Shown piece after piece: positions 8,111-16,338 of a stretch of 34,826 nucleotides of DNA. The number at the start of each line of letters is the position of its first letter. Position 1 is the first letter of the stretch. This stretch comes from an uncultured Victivallis sp. (GTDB lineage Bacteria; Verrucomicrobiota; Lentisphaeria; Victivallales; Victivallaceae). The notes below the pieces were generated by a model, which had not been told where the DNA came from, did not search any database, and saw only the letters and a program-made list of their open reading frames with translations. The stretch is from the NCBI GenBank assembly GCA_944389815.1, contig CALXNS010000101.1:1-34826 (forward strand). The letters run 5' to 3'. The translations under genes were made by a program, and so were the position numbers.

Positions 8111-10207
8111 ATGGAAAACGAGACGTTCAAATTACCGGAATTACTCTCTCCGGCGGGAAATCTGGAGTGCGCCGTTGCCGCGTTCGACGGCGGCGCCGAT
8201 GCGGTTTACTGCGGGCTGGGCAAATTCAACGCCCGCGAACGGGCGGCGAACTTCACCTCCGATGAGCTCGGCCGGTTGATCGCCTTCGTCCGCAATCAGG
8301 GGCGGAAGGTGTATCTGGCGGTCAATACGCTGGTGAAGGAGAGCGAATTGCCGGAAGTGGCGGATCTTCTTGCGGAGGCGGCTGCGCTCGCCCCCGACGC
8401 GCTGATCGTTCAGGATCTCGGGATCGTGCGGCTCTGCCGGGAATATTTCCCTTCGCTGCGGCTGCATGCGTCGACGCAGATGGGCATTCACAACTCCGCC
8501 GGGGTGGCGGCAGCGGCGGAATGGGGGATCAAACGGGTGATTCTGGAGCGGCAGATGACGCTGGAGGAAGTGCGGATGGTGGCGCTCGCGTCGCCGGTGG
8601 AGCTGGAAGTGTTCATCCATGGTTCGTTGTGCTGTTCGCTCTCCGGACAGTGTCTGTTGTCGTCGTGTTTCGGCGGATTGAGCGGCAATCGCGGGAAATG
8701 CAAACAACCGTGCCGACGTCGGTTTGAATCTTCGTCGGGCGAGAATGGTTTCCTGCTTTCGGTGCGTGATTTATGCGGGCTGGATCTGGTCGGGGAGTTC
8801 CGGAAAATCGGGATCGCCTCTTTGAAGATCGAAGGCCGGCTGCGGTCGCCGGATTACGTCTGGAAAACCGCCCGGGCCTACCGCCTCATGCTCGACCGGG
8901 GAGAAGAGGCGCGTGCCGAAGCGGAGGCGCTGCTGCGTTCGACGGCGTCGCGCCGCTGGTCGCGCGGATTTTACGACGGGCGTCGCTGGAAGGAGTTGAT
9001 CGACCGGGAGCGGCCCGGGGTGTTCGGCATTCCTGTGGCGGATGTGGTTGGCGTGGAACGCGGCGGACTGGCGCTCCGGGCGCGGGAAAGACTTCATCTC
9101 GGTGACCGGGTGCGTTTTTCCGCGCCGGGGGGCGGGGACGGAGACTCCTTCAGCTTGACGCGGCTGCGTGAAAACGGGCGTGATGTGCTCAAGGTGCGTG
9201 GAGGAGTCGAATGTTTTCTGCCGGGAGAATTTCCGGGCGTTGCCCGGGGGTGGCAGCTGTACAAGATCGGTGAGAACGGCTTCGATTTCAGCCGCCGGGC
9301 CAATACATTGCCTGCGGCGCGTCTGATGGTGCGGTTGAAGATGGAGTGTTCCGCTTCGCGCTGGCGCGTCGCAGTTGCCGGATGTAAGGATGAACTTTGC
9401 TGGGAGGCGGCGACGGCGTTCCCGGCAGCGGAGAAGCGGGCGTTTTCCGGCGCGGACGCGGCACGGGAGTTCGCGGCCGGCGTGCCGGAACCATACGCCG
9501 CAGTCGTTGAGGATGTAAAGATCGATGGCGTTTTTTTCGTCTCCGTCGGACAATTGAAAGCGTTGCGGCGTGAGTTCTGGAGCTGGGCGGCGTCCCGGTT
9601 GCATCCGGAGGAACTGCGCGATCATGCCGGCCGGGAAGGTGCGAAGCGTTTTCATCGGGATTATGCGGCGGAAGCGCGCGGTACGACGCGGGAACGGGTT
9701 TCGTCGAACGACGACGGGCGTTGTTTTACCATCCCCGGTTTCGTTCCGGAGACGCGCCTTGCGGTCATGCGCCAGGCGATACAGGCGGCGTGGGCCGCAG
9801 GAGTCCGGCGTTTCCGGGTGGGAGGAATCCACGGTTTCGCATTGCTGGAACCGTTTCCGGATGTGGCGATCGAAACGGTATTTCCGCTGCATGTCGCCAA
9901 TTCATCCGCGGCGCGGGAATTGATGGAACACGGCGCGGTGGCCGTCGAGGGCGCGGTCGAACTGGAACGCACCTCGCTTGCCCTGTTGCGGGAACATTCC
10001 CCCATCCCATTGATTGCGCCGGAAAATGCAGTTCCGCTTCTGGCGACGCGGTTGAAACTCGGAACTCCGGGCGAATGGCGCGACGGTACCGGGCGGAAAT
10101 GGATTCTCCGGCAGCAGGATGGACTTTCCGTGCTGCGAACCGGCGAGGTACGACCGGAGTCGGACGGCGGCGGCATGCTTCCCTTTTCCCGGCAGGAGTG
10201 GCTGTAG
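8111..10207 (+). CDS. U32 family protein, RlhA/TrhP-type RNA hydroxylation enzyme
   Basis: ATG 8111 gives 698 residues and begins with the family's L-L-S-P-A-G-N-L-E motif; the in-frame GTG at 8012 adds 33 unrelated residues. The U32 signature E-V-F-I-H-G-S-L-C follows at residues 166-174. Cysteines at 174, 181, 197 and 201 (in C-K-Q-P-C) are good iron-sulfur ligand candidates. Known homologues need prephenate and hydroxylate RNA: TrhP acts on tRNA uridine 34, and RlhA (about 650 residues) on 23S rRNA C2501. The long C-terminal part and total length favour the RlhA side. The peptidase name is historical. The ribosome site is weak. Confidence 0.85.
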   Translation: MENETFKLPELLSPAGNLECAVAAFDGGADAVYCGLGKFNARERAANFTSDELGRLIAFVRNQGRKVYLAVNTLVKESELPEVADLLAEAAALAPDALIVQDLGIVRLCREYFPSLRLHASTQMGIHNSAGVAAAAEWGIKRVILERQMTLEEVRMVALASPVELEVFIHGSLCCSLSGQCLLSSCFGGLSGNRGKCKQPCRRRFESSSGENGFLLSVRDLCGLDLVGEFRKIGIASLKIEGRLRSPDYVWKTARAYRLMLDRGEEARAEAEALLRSTASRRWSRGFYDGRRWKELIDRERPGVFGIPVADVVGVERGGLALRARERLHLGDRVRFSAPGGGDGDSFSLTRLRENGRDVLKVRGGVECFLPGEFPGVARGWQLYKIGENGFDFSRRANTLPAARLMVRLKMECSASRWRVAVAGCKDELCWEAATAFPAAEKRAFSGADAAREFAAGVPEPYAAVVEDVKIDGVFFVSVGQLKALRREFWSWAASRLHPEELRDHAGREGAKRFHRDYAAEARGTTRERVSSNDDGRCFTIPGFVPETRLAVMRQAIQAAWAAGVRRFRVGGIHGFALLEPFPDVAIETVFPLHVANSSAARELMEHGAVAVEGAVELERTSLALLREHSPIPLIAPENAVPLLATRLKLGTPGEWRDGTGRKWILRQQDGLSVLRTGEVRPESDGGGMLPFSRQEWL

Positions 10208-10257
10208 AAAAACCGGAGTTGTCCGGCGGCCGAAAACCGGATTCGGCGGGGAGGCGC

Positions 10258-10887
10258 TCAATATTTTCCCTTGCGGGCGTTGTCGAGCAAGTCGAGGAGC
10301 TGTTCGCGCGCATGGCTCAAGAGTTCGATGAAAAGTTCCAGCGGTGCGGCCATGGAGCGCTGCTGTTCGCCGAGCTGCCGCAGAGCGCCGACCAGGTCGT
10401 TGAGGTCGGCGAGCGCGCGTTTCCCGAGACTGATGCGCAACGCCCGTTCGGCGGGATCGATGGTATCGACGAAATCGGCCGCGCGAGCCAGAAGTTTTCC
10501 GAAGGCGCAGCAGATGCCGAGTCCCGGCAGTTCCAATCCGGCGCGGAGACGTGATACGGCAAGCGTGTTCCATTCGACGGCCAGATGATCGAGCTGGATG
10601 ATAAGTTCGGAACCGGGGCGTCGCGAGTTGTCGTCAAAGAGCGGTTCGTCGTCGTCGTCGTCCTCTTCACCCGGGCGCCATGACCGCAGCGAATCGGGTG
10701 CCCCTCCTGTCGGGACGAGATCTGGCCGGGAGAGCAGAGAGTTGAAAATCATCTCCTCTTCACCGGGCAGATCCAGACATTCGGGCAGTTCCCGGTAATA
10801 GCAGGAGATCCGGCGTTCATCACGGCGGATTTCCTGTTCCCACTGGAATTCGTTCCAATTTTGCGAATGCGGCCTGAATTCTTTCAT
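10258..10887 (-). CDS. Hypothetical protein with an acidic cluster, downstream of rsfS
   Basis: I do not recognise this 209-residue protein. It has a polar N-terminal third, a run of E-E-D-D-D-D-D-E near residues 74-81, and a mostly helical C-terminal half. That half is leucine- and alanine-rich, with heptad-like spacing and no membrane segment or signal peptide. It is the last gene of a nadD-rsfS unit, 12 bases after the rsfS stop, so it is probably co-transcribed. The gene is convergent with the U32 gene, and a weak 6-bp hairpin without a T-run lies between them at about 10232-10250. The ribosome site is weak. A cytoplasmic, possibly protein-binding role is all that can be suggested. Confidence 0.65.
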   Translation of the reverse strand: MKEFRPHSQNWNEFQWEQEIRRDERRISCYYRELPECLDLPGEEEMIFNSLLSRPDLVPTGGAPDSLRSWRPGEEDDDDDEPLFDDNSRRPGSELIIQLDHLAVEWNTLAVSRLRAGLELPGLGICCAFGKLLARAADFVDTIDPAERALRISLGKRALADLNDLVGALRQLGEQQRSMAAPLELFIELLSHAREQLLDLLDNARKGKY

Positions 10888-10899
10888 GGAAAATCCGGT

Positions 10900-11289
10900 T
10901 TACGGTTGATGCTCCGCGAGGGTTTTCACCGCGTCGGGAGCGGGGGTTTCGCCCCAGAGTCCTTCGAGATTGTAACGGTCACGCACTTCCTGAGTCATCA
11001 TGTGAACGATCACGGTTCCGAAATCGACCAGCATCCATCCGCTGGAACTTTCCCCGTTTTCGGAAAGCGGCCGCAGATGGTAAACGTCGCGAGCCTGGCG
11101 GCCCAGATGGTTGATGAGCGCCCGGAGCTGGGGTTCGGAATTCGCCGTGGCGATGACATACCAGTCGGCGACGGAGGAGTGCGGCGAAACCTTGATTTTA
11201 ATCGGGTTGGTCGCAAGCTTGTCCTCCATGCACTTCAAACAGAAATCCGCCAGTTCGGCGGGGGTCGGCTTTTTGATCGGTTCGCTCAT
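10900..11289 (-). CDS. rsfS: Ribosomal silencing factor RsfS
   Basis: The 129-residue protein matches RsfS/YbeB in length and layout: D-K-L-A then I-K-V near the N-terminus, S-S-V-A-D-W-Y-V-I-A-T, and a C-terminal G-W-M-L-V-D-F-G-T-V-I-V-H. RsfS binds ribosomal protein uL14 and keeps the subunits apart when nutrients are low. The start at 11289 lies 2 bases after the nadD stop, and its AAGGAT ribosome site is inside the nadD end. The nadD-rsfS order is conserved in many bacteria, which supports both calls. Confidence 0.93.
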   Translation of the reverse strand: MSEPIKKPTPAELADFCLKCMEDKLATNPIKIKVSPHSSVADWYVIATANSEPQLRALINHLGRQARDVYHLRPLSENGESSSGWMLVDFGTVIVHMMTQEVRDRYNLEGLWGETPAPDAVKTLAEHQP

Positions 11290-11291
11290 GA

Positions 11292-11918
11292 TCAGAGATC
11301 CTTCTGGTAAAATTGATGGCTCCGGATATATTCTGCCAATGCGTCCGGCACCTCCTGTTGCATAATATGCCCCGTCCCGGCCTGATTTGCCACAAGATTT
11401 CGAAGATTCGTCGAAGATATTTCAAAAAATTTTCCCGGCAGAATGCCCCGGGCGAGTTTTTTCGCGGTTTCGGGCGGCCAGTGTCGGGCAAGTTCCGCTT
11501 CGTCGGGTGTTTCCCCTGCGCGCGGATAGGTCAGGATTTCGAATTTCTGCGCGAGCTCCCCGGCGCGACGCCAGGTGTGAAGTTCGCGCAGACTGTCGCC
11601 GCCGATGAGAAGCTGGAACTGCGTCTCCGGCTCTTCCCTGCAGAGGGCCGCGAGCACGTCGATCGTATAGGAGGGATTGCGTGCCAGACGCGCTTCGATG
11701 TCGGAACAGGTCATGTCCGGTTCTCCGGCGATGAGGAGTTCGACCATATTCATCCGGTCGGCGAAGGGCGCCATCGGGCGGCCGGGTTTGTGCGGCGGAG
11801 CGAAGGCGACGCCCCAGAGGACGCGGTCGGTGCGGCCGGAAGCCAACGCTCCGCGCGCCACACCGAGATGTCCGCGGTGCGGCGGATTGAAACTTCCTCC
11901 GAAAAATGCTGTTCTCAT
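11292..11918 (-). CDS. nadD: Nicotinate-nucleotide adenylyltransferase
   Basis: From ATG at 11918 the protein has 208 residues; a longer in-frame start at 11987 would run into the divergent promoter. The enzyme joins nicotinate mononucleotide and ATP to give deamido-NAD in NAD synthesis, in the cytoplasm. The nucleotidyltransferase loop G-G-S-F-N-P-P-H-R-G-H is at residues 7-17 and the I-S-S-T-N-L-R motif is near the C-terminus, both as expected. It is the first gene of the minus-strand nadD-rsfS-unknown unit. A possible minus-strand promoter overlaps the plus-strand promoter of the divergent lipoprotein operon. Confidence 0.95.
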   Translation of the reverse strand: MRTAFFGGSFNPPHRGHLGVARGALASGRTDRVLWGVAFAPPHKPGRPMAPFADRMNMVELLIAGEPDMTCSDIEARLARNPSYTIDVLAALCREEPETQFQLLIGGDSLRELHTWRRAGELAQKFEILTYPRAGETPDEAELARHWPPETAKKLARGILPGKFFEISSTNLRNLVANQAGTGHIMQQEVPDALAEYIRSHQFYQKDL

Positions 11919-11961
11919 GCGTTGAAAAGCTCCCCCGTCGTTTATTAACTTAAAGCATTTT

Positions 11962-12003
11962 TTGACGATTTCAATTGACGATTGCAAAAAATGGCGTTAT
12001 AGT
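11962..12003 (+). promoter_or_regulatory. Promoter of the lipoprotein-yicC-cysE operon with a tandem 13-bp repeat
   Basis: TTGACG at 11975-11980, a 17-base spacer and TATAGT at 11998-12003 form a near-consensus promoter, with a leader of about 36 bases to ATG 12046. The -35 box is the start of the second of two adjacent 13-base repeats, TTGACGATTTCAA at 11962-11974 and TTGACGATTGCAA at 11975-11987. Overlap of a repeat with the -35 is a common operator layout. Confidence 0.7.
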
Positions 12004-12045
12004 TAGTGAAATGCGTTTTTCTGGTGTCGAAAAAGTTGGGAAATC

Positions 12046-12864
12046 ATGCAAAGAGTGATGCAATTGGAATATATCCGCAAACTGATCGTATTTTCGGCGA
12101 TGATCGGAGTCGTGCTGTTGTCCGGTTGCCGGTCTGATCAGTATTATCAGGATCGCGCCGCGACACGGGCACGGGAATATCTGCTGAAACATTCACCGGA
12201 GCTGACGCTCGATCAGATCTATTTCGTCACCTACAATGCCCCGGTGTTCCTGATTGCTCCGATTTTCGACAACACCGGCGGAAGCCGCACGCAGCTCAGC
12301 TCCGATCAGCAGCAGATCTGCATCACGTGGCGGATTCCCGGGCGCGATTATCTCTACATGGTGTTCGGCACTTCGACGCTTCGCATGAACGACTGGCGCC
12401 CGAACCGTTTGATCCGCAAGCGATTCGTCGATCTCGGCGTGCCGCTGGATTCGGCGATGAACACGGCAAGAACCTACGCGTTGAATTATTTACTTGAGGA
12501 AATGTCCGTTGCGGAATACAATCTGGTGCGTTTCACTTATCCGTGGGTGCTGGAGACGAATTTTCCGCTGAGCGCGGATCCTGAGGGAAATTTGTCGCCG
12601 GATGAGACTGCCGAGGCGTTGGCGAAACTGGAGCAGGAGACGCAGTTGTCGCTGGTGTGGAAATTCGCCGGCGACGACGGCAGCTGCATGGTGTTCTGCG
12701 GAACCGGGCGGCCGGATCTTTCCGGGTGGAAGATCAATTTTGCCGGGCGTTTTCAGAAGACTGCGCTGGATGAATTCACCCGCCGCGTCCTCAAAACGCC
12801 GGACGAAGCCAATACGCCGATCGAAACCGGCGAAGAAGACAAGCCGGAGAACGGAAAAAAATGA
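12046..12864 (+). CDS. Hypothetical lipoprotein
   Basis: The 272-residue protein starts with basic residues and a hydrophobic stretch ending in a lipobox, L-L-S-G-C, with the lipid-bearing cysteine at residue 28. It is therefore exported and lipid-anchored. The mature part is soluble-looking, rich in aromatic and charged residues, with an acidic lysine-rich tail (E-E-D-K-P-E-N-G-K-K). I recognise no domain. Two regions with similar W-R/W-K strands, around residues 90-125 and 200-240, might be a repeated fold, which is unproven. Its stop overlaps the yicC start by ATGA, so the two are translationally linked. It heads the six-gene operon that runs to 19406. Confidence 0.75.
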   Translation: MQRVMQLEYIRKLIVFSAMIGVVLLSGCRSDQYYQDRAATRAREYLLKHSPELTLDQIYFVTYNAPVFLIAPIFDNTGGSRTQLSSDQQQICITWRIPGRDYLYMVFGTSTLRMNDWRPNRLIRKRFVDLGVPLDSAMNTARTYALNYLLEEMSVAEYNLVRFTYPWVLETNFPLSADPEGNLSPDETAEALAKLEQETQLSLVWKFAGDDGSCMVFCGTGRPDLSGWKINFAGRFQKTALDEFTRRVLKTPDEANTPIETGEEDKPENGKK

Positions 12865-13748
12865 ACAGCATGACCGGATTCGGCAAGGGCGAGGCCGCCG
12901 TCGGCGGCAGCGGCCGTGTCGTGGTGGAATTGAACTCGGTTAATCGCAAACAGCTGGAAGTGCGCATGTCGCTGCCGCCGGAACTTGCGGCGTTCGAAAC
13001 GGAATTGCGCCGTCAGCTCGCTGCCGCCGTTGCGCGCGGCGCGGTTCAGATGCGGGTGATGTTTCACTCCGGCGCGGACGGTGCGGGATGTGGTTGTTCG
13101 GTAAACCGGCCGATGCTGGAAATGCTCGTCCGTGAGGCGATGGAGGTGCGGCGCGCGTGCGGTTTGACGCCGGAGAACGTGGCGGTGGAAAGTTTGATGT
13201 GTCTTTCCGGAGTCGTGACGGAAAGTTCGATCGAACCGGACAGCGCTCCGGAGCTGCGGGAGGCGCTCACCGGCGCAACGGCGGCAGCGGTGGAGGCGTT
13301 GCGGGCGATGCGCGCAGCCGAGGGGGAGAATTTGAAACGCGATTTCGAGGAACGACTCGGGGTGCTCGAGGAACTGCTCAACCGGATCGAACCTTTGACG
13401 GCGGGAATTCCCGCGGCGATCCGCGAACGGTTGCTGGAAAAGCTCTCTGCGGAGAAGCTGCCGGTGGACACGAATGATGAAAGGTTGCTCAAAGAGGTGC
13501 TGTTTTACGCGGATAAGGCCGATGTGACCGAGGAGATCACCCGGTTGCGGAGCCATTTCGTCCAGTTCCGACGTTTTCTGGCGGAGAGTGCTCCGGTCGG
13601 GCGAAGTCTCGATTTTCTGATGCAGGAGTTGTTTCGCGAGATCACCACGCTGGGGAACAAGGCCGGGACGCCGGCGATTTCGCCGTTGACGGTCCGGTTC
13701 AAGAGCGAGCTTGAGAAGTTGCGCGAACAAATTCAGAATGTGGAGTAA
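12861..13748 (+). CDS. yicC: YicC/YloC-family endoribonuclease
   Basis: The 295-residue protein begins M-N-S-M-T-G-F-G-K-G, the hallmark of YicC, and includes the E-L-N-S-V-N-R-K motif at about residues 28-35. It ends in a DUF1732 region with D-F-L-M-Q-E-L-F-R-E then N-K-A. E. coli YicC is an RNase acting with PNPase on small RNAs and stress-related transcripts, and YloC is a related endoribonuclease. It is cytoplasmic and forms oligomers. The start overlaps the lipoprotein stop (ATGA). Gmk and RpoZ, often found next to yicC, are not here. Confidence 0.93.
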   Translation: MNSMTGFGKGEAAVGGSGRVVVELNSVNRKQLEVRMSLPPELAAFETELRRQLAAAVARGAVQMRVMFHSGADGAGCGCSVNRPMLEMLVREAMEVRRACGLTPENVAVESLMCLSGVVTESSIEPDSAPELREALTGATAAAVEALRAMRAAEGENLKRDFEERLGVLEELLNRIEPLTAGIPAAIRERLLEKLSAEKLPVDTNDERLLKEVLFYADKADVTEEITRLRSHFVQFRRFLAESAPVGRSLDFLMQELFREITTLGNKAGTPAISPLTVRFKSELEKLREQIQNVE

Positions 13749-13759
13749 TTGCTGAAATC

Positions 13760-14710
13760 ATGAATAACTTGAAACACGATTTCAAGGATGACGACGCCCC
13801 TCCGGCGGTTGCGCTGGCCGAACTGGCGGACCGGATCGGCCGGACCTATGCCGACGGCGTGGGGGTCAATCACGTGGACGGGGACAATCTGCCGCGCCGG
13901 GCGGAAGTGGCGGCGATCACGGAGTTGCTGCTGGAGGTGATTTTTCCCGGATTCAACGAGCGTCAGCAATCCCGGCGCGAAAATGTGACAGGCGACGTGG
14001 CCGAATTGCTCAAGGAGATCTATTCCCAGTTGTTCGACCAGATCTGCCGGGCGATTCAGTACAACTGCAAAGGTTATTCCGACTGCTGCGAATGCAAGGT
14101 GATGAAGCGGGCGAACCGGGCGGTTTTTTCATTGCTCGGTTCGCTGCCGGAGCTGCGCGAAATCATGAAGGCGGATGTGGCGGCGGCCTACGCCGGAGAT
14201 CCGGCGGCGACGTCGTATGACGAGGTGATTTTAAGTTATCCGGGGTTCAAGGCGGTCACGGTTCAGCGCCTGGCGCACGTGCTTTACTCGGAGAAAATTC
14301 CGTTGATTCCGCGCATGATGACCGAATTGGCTCACAGCGAAACCGGCATCGACATCCATCCCGGCGCGAAGCTGGGGAAGGGGGTGTTCATCGACCACGG
14401 CACCGGTGTGGTGATCGGCGAGACGGCGGTGATCGGCGACAACGTGCGCATTTACCAGGGGGTGACGCTGGGCGCGGGGAATTTCCCCAAGGACGCCTGC
14501 GGCATGCTGATCAAGGGCAATAAACGCCATCCGACGATCGGAAACAACGTGACGATTTACTCCGGCGCTTCGGTGTTGGGCGACATCACGATCGGAGATA
14601 ATTCGGTGATCGGCGGCAACGTCTGGCTGACGGAGAGCCTGCCGGCGGGGACGAAGATCACATCGCGTCCGCCGGAACATAAATTGAAATTTGCCAACGA
14701 AAAGTCATGA
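13760..14710 (+). CDS. cysE: Serine O-acetyltransferase
   Basis: The 316-residue protein has a helical N-terminal half (about 1-190) and a left-handed beta-helix C-terminal half built from hexapeptide repeats (about 190-300). The catalytic region reads F-I-D-H-G-T-G-V-V-I-G-E-T-A, with the expected histidine and aspartate. It makes O-acetylserine from serine and acetyl-CoA, the first step of cysteine synthesis. The long N-terminal region and length fit the longer SAT (EpsC-type) group rather than the 270-residue E. coli form. It follows yicC by 11 bases and its stop overlaps the next start by ATGA. Nothing next to it uses its product: no cysK is present. Confidence 0.92.
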   Translation: MNNLKHDFKDDDAPPAVALAELADRIGRTYADGVGVNHVDGDNLPRRAEVAAITELLLEVIFPGFNERQQSRRENVTGDVAELLKEIYSQLFDQICRAIQYNCKGYSDCCECKVMKRANRAVFSLLGSLPELREIMKADVAAAYAGDPAATSYDEVILSYPGFKAVTVQRLAHVLYSEKIPLIPRMMTELAHSETGIDIHPGAKLGKGVFIDHGTGVVIGETAVIGDNVRIYQGVTLGAGNFPKDACGMLIKGNKRHPTIGNNVTIYSGASVLGDITIGDNSVIGGNVWLTESLPAGTKITSRPPEHKLKFANEKS

Positions 14711-15393
14711 GTCCGTTATTTGAAAATTATTGCAAGGTTCGGGAACGGATCCGCGCTGCCGCGTTGCGTGCGGGACGGAATCCGGCAGAGATTCTGCTGC
14801 TCGCGGTAAGCAAGACGTTTCCGGCGGAGGCGATTCGGGAGTTGTATGACGCCGGCGTGAGGGCGTTCGGCGAGAATCGCATCGTCGAACTGGAGACGAA
14901 GGCGGCGGTACTGCCGGAAGATATCCAGTGGCATTTCATCGGGCGCCTTCAGGCGAACAAGGCGCGCCGGGTGCTGCATTGCGCAACGATGATTCATTCG
15001 GTCGATTCGATCGCGCTGCTGGAACGGTTGGAACGGATCGCCGCCGAGGAGAATATCTCCCGGAAGTTTCTGCTGGAAATCAACGTTTCCGGCGAAGCGT
15101 CCAAGGCGGGCTGCACGATTCCGGAGGAGATCGGAGCGCTCGCGCGCTGTGCGGCGGGATGCGAGAAAATGCAGTGGGCCGGCTTGATGACGATGGCTCC
15201 GGCGGATGCATCTCAGGCGGAATTGAAAATGGTGTTCGGCGGATTGCGGGAGTGGCGGGATCGACTGGAAGAGGAATTCGGCCGGCGTCTCGAAGTGCTT
15301 TCGATGGGGATGAGCGGCGATTTCGAATGTGCAGTTGAACAGGGATCGACGCTGGTTCGGATCGGAAGCGCGATTTTCGGAAGGAGAGAGTGA
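14707..15393 (+). CDS. yggS: YggS-family PLP homeostasis protein
   Basis: The 228-residue protein has the PLP lysine at K36 in L-A-V-S-K-T-F, G-E-N-R early, W-H-F-I-G-R-L-Q-A-N-K-A at about residues 76-87, and the S-M-G-M-S-G-D-F motif that holds the phosphate. It is the type III-fold protein that carries and buffers pyridoxal phosphate; it has no known catalytic activity. It starts inside the cysE stop (ATGA) and its stop abuts the panE start. The often-found cell-division and proline neighbours (proC, yggT) are absent here. Confidence 0.94.
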   Translation: MSPLFENYCKVRERIRAAALRAGRNPAEILLLAVSKTFPAEAIRELYDAGVRAFGENRIVELETKAAVLPEDIQWHFIGRLQANKARRVLHCATMIHSVDSIALLERLERIAAEENISRKFLLEINVSGEASKAGCTIPEEIGALARCAAGCEKMQWAGLMTMAPADASQAELKMVFGGLREWRDRLEEEFGRRLEVLSMGMSGDFECAVEQGSTLVRIGSAIFGRRE

Positions 15394-16338
15394 ATGAAAA
15401 AGGTGCGTGTTCTGGTACTGGGCGCGGGCGGAGTCGGCGTTTATTTCGGCGGCCGCCTGGCGCAGGGGGGCGCCGAAGTTTCGGTTGTCGCGCGCAGTGA
15501 TTACGAGGCGGTCAAACGTCAGGGGGGATATCACATTTCGAGCATCGCCGGGGATTTCACCTTCGTTCCGGCGGCGGTATTGCACTCGGCATCGGAGTTC
15601 GAAGGCGTCGCCGATTATGTGATTTTGTCGTCGAAAGTGTTACCGGAGGTAAGGGCGGTTTCGTTATTGCAACCGGTTGTATTGTCATCATCGACGACGA
15701 TTGTGCAGATTCAGAACGGGATCGACATCGAGCGTGAGATTGCCGATGCGTTTCCGGGGAACGTGTTATTGAGCACGATCGCCTACATTGGTGTATCGCG
15801 TCCGGCCCCCGGGAATGTTCTGCATCAGGGAAGCGGCATGTTGAAGATGGGACGTTATCCATCGGGGATCGGAAAGGAGGCGGAGCGTCTGGCGGAGTTG
15901 TTCGCCGCGGGCGGAGTGCAGTGCGAACTTTATGAAAACATTGGTCGTGTGCGCTGGCAGAAACTTTTATGGAATCTGCCGTTCAATCCGGTATCGGTTC
16001 TTTCCGGGGGAGCGGACACCCGGGCGATGACGAACGGGGACGAGCTTGAAGCGCTCTGCCGGGCGCTGATGGAGGAGACCGCCCGGGTTGCGCAGGCTTG
16101 TGGAGAGAATTTCGACGCGGGGGATCTCGATGCGATGATGGATTACACGCGGAATTTCCCGCCGTACAAGACGAGCATGCTTCAGGATTATGAGGCCGGG
16201 CGGCCGCTGGAGGTCGAGGCGATTCTCGGCAACGCGGTTCGGCTGGCGGAAAAACATGGTCTTTCAGTGCCCCGGATGGAGTGCTGTTATGCGTTGTTGA
16301 AATCGGTCGATCAAAACAGACAAAGGAATAAAAAATGA
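15394..16338 (+). CDS. panE: 2-dehydropantoate 2-reductase
   Basis: The 314-residue protein starts directly after the yggS stop (TGA then ATG). The N-terminal Rossmann loop is G-A-G-G-V-G at about residues 10-15. The catalytic lysine sits in R-W-Q-K-L-L-W-N at about residue 190, followed by N-P-V-S-V-L-S-G. It reduces 2-dehydropantoate to pantoate with NADPH, a step to coenzyme A. A related ketopantoate-reductase-like activity cannot be excluded from sequence. Its stop overlaps the GH38 start, so a coenzyme gene is coupled to a glycosidase gene. Confidence 0.9.
   Translation: MKKVRVLVLGAGGVGVYFGGRLAQGGAEVSVVARSDYEAVKRQGGYHISSIAGDFTFVPAAVLHSASEFEGVADYVILSSKVLPEVRAVSLLQPVVLSSSTTIVQIQNGIDIEREIADAFPGNVLLSTIAYIGVSRPAPGNVLHQGSGMLKMGRYPSGIGKEAERLAELFAAGGVQCELYENIGRVRWQKLLWNLPFNPVSVLSGGADTRAMTNGDELEALCRALMEETARVAQACGENFDAGDLDAMMDYTRNFPPYKTSMLQDYEAGRPLEVEAILGNAVRLAEKHGLSVPRMECCYALLKSVDQNRQRNKK

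Noticed and set aside
10232..10250. 6-bp GCCGAA/TTCGGC hairpin between convergent U32 and hypothetical genes
   Set aside because: No T-run on either side, so it was not called as a terminator.
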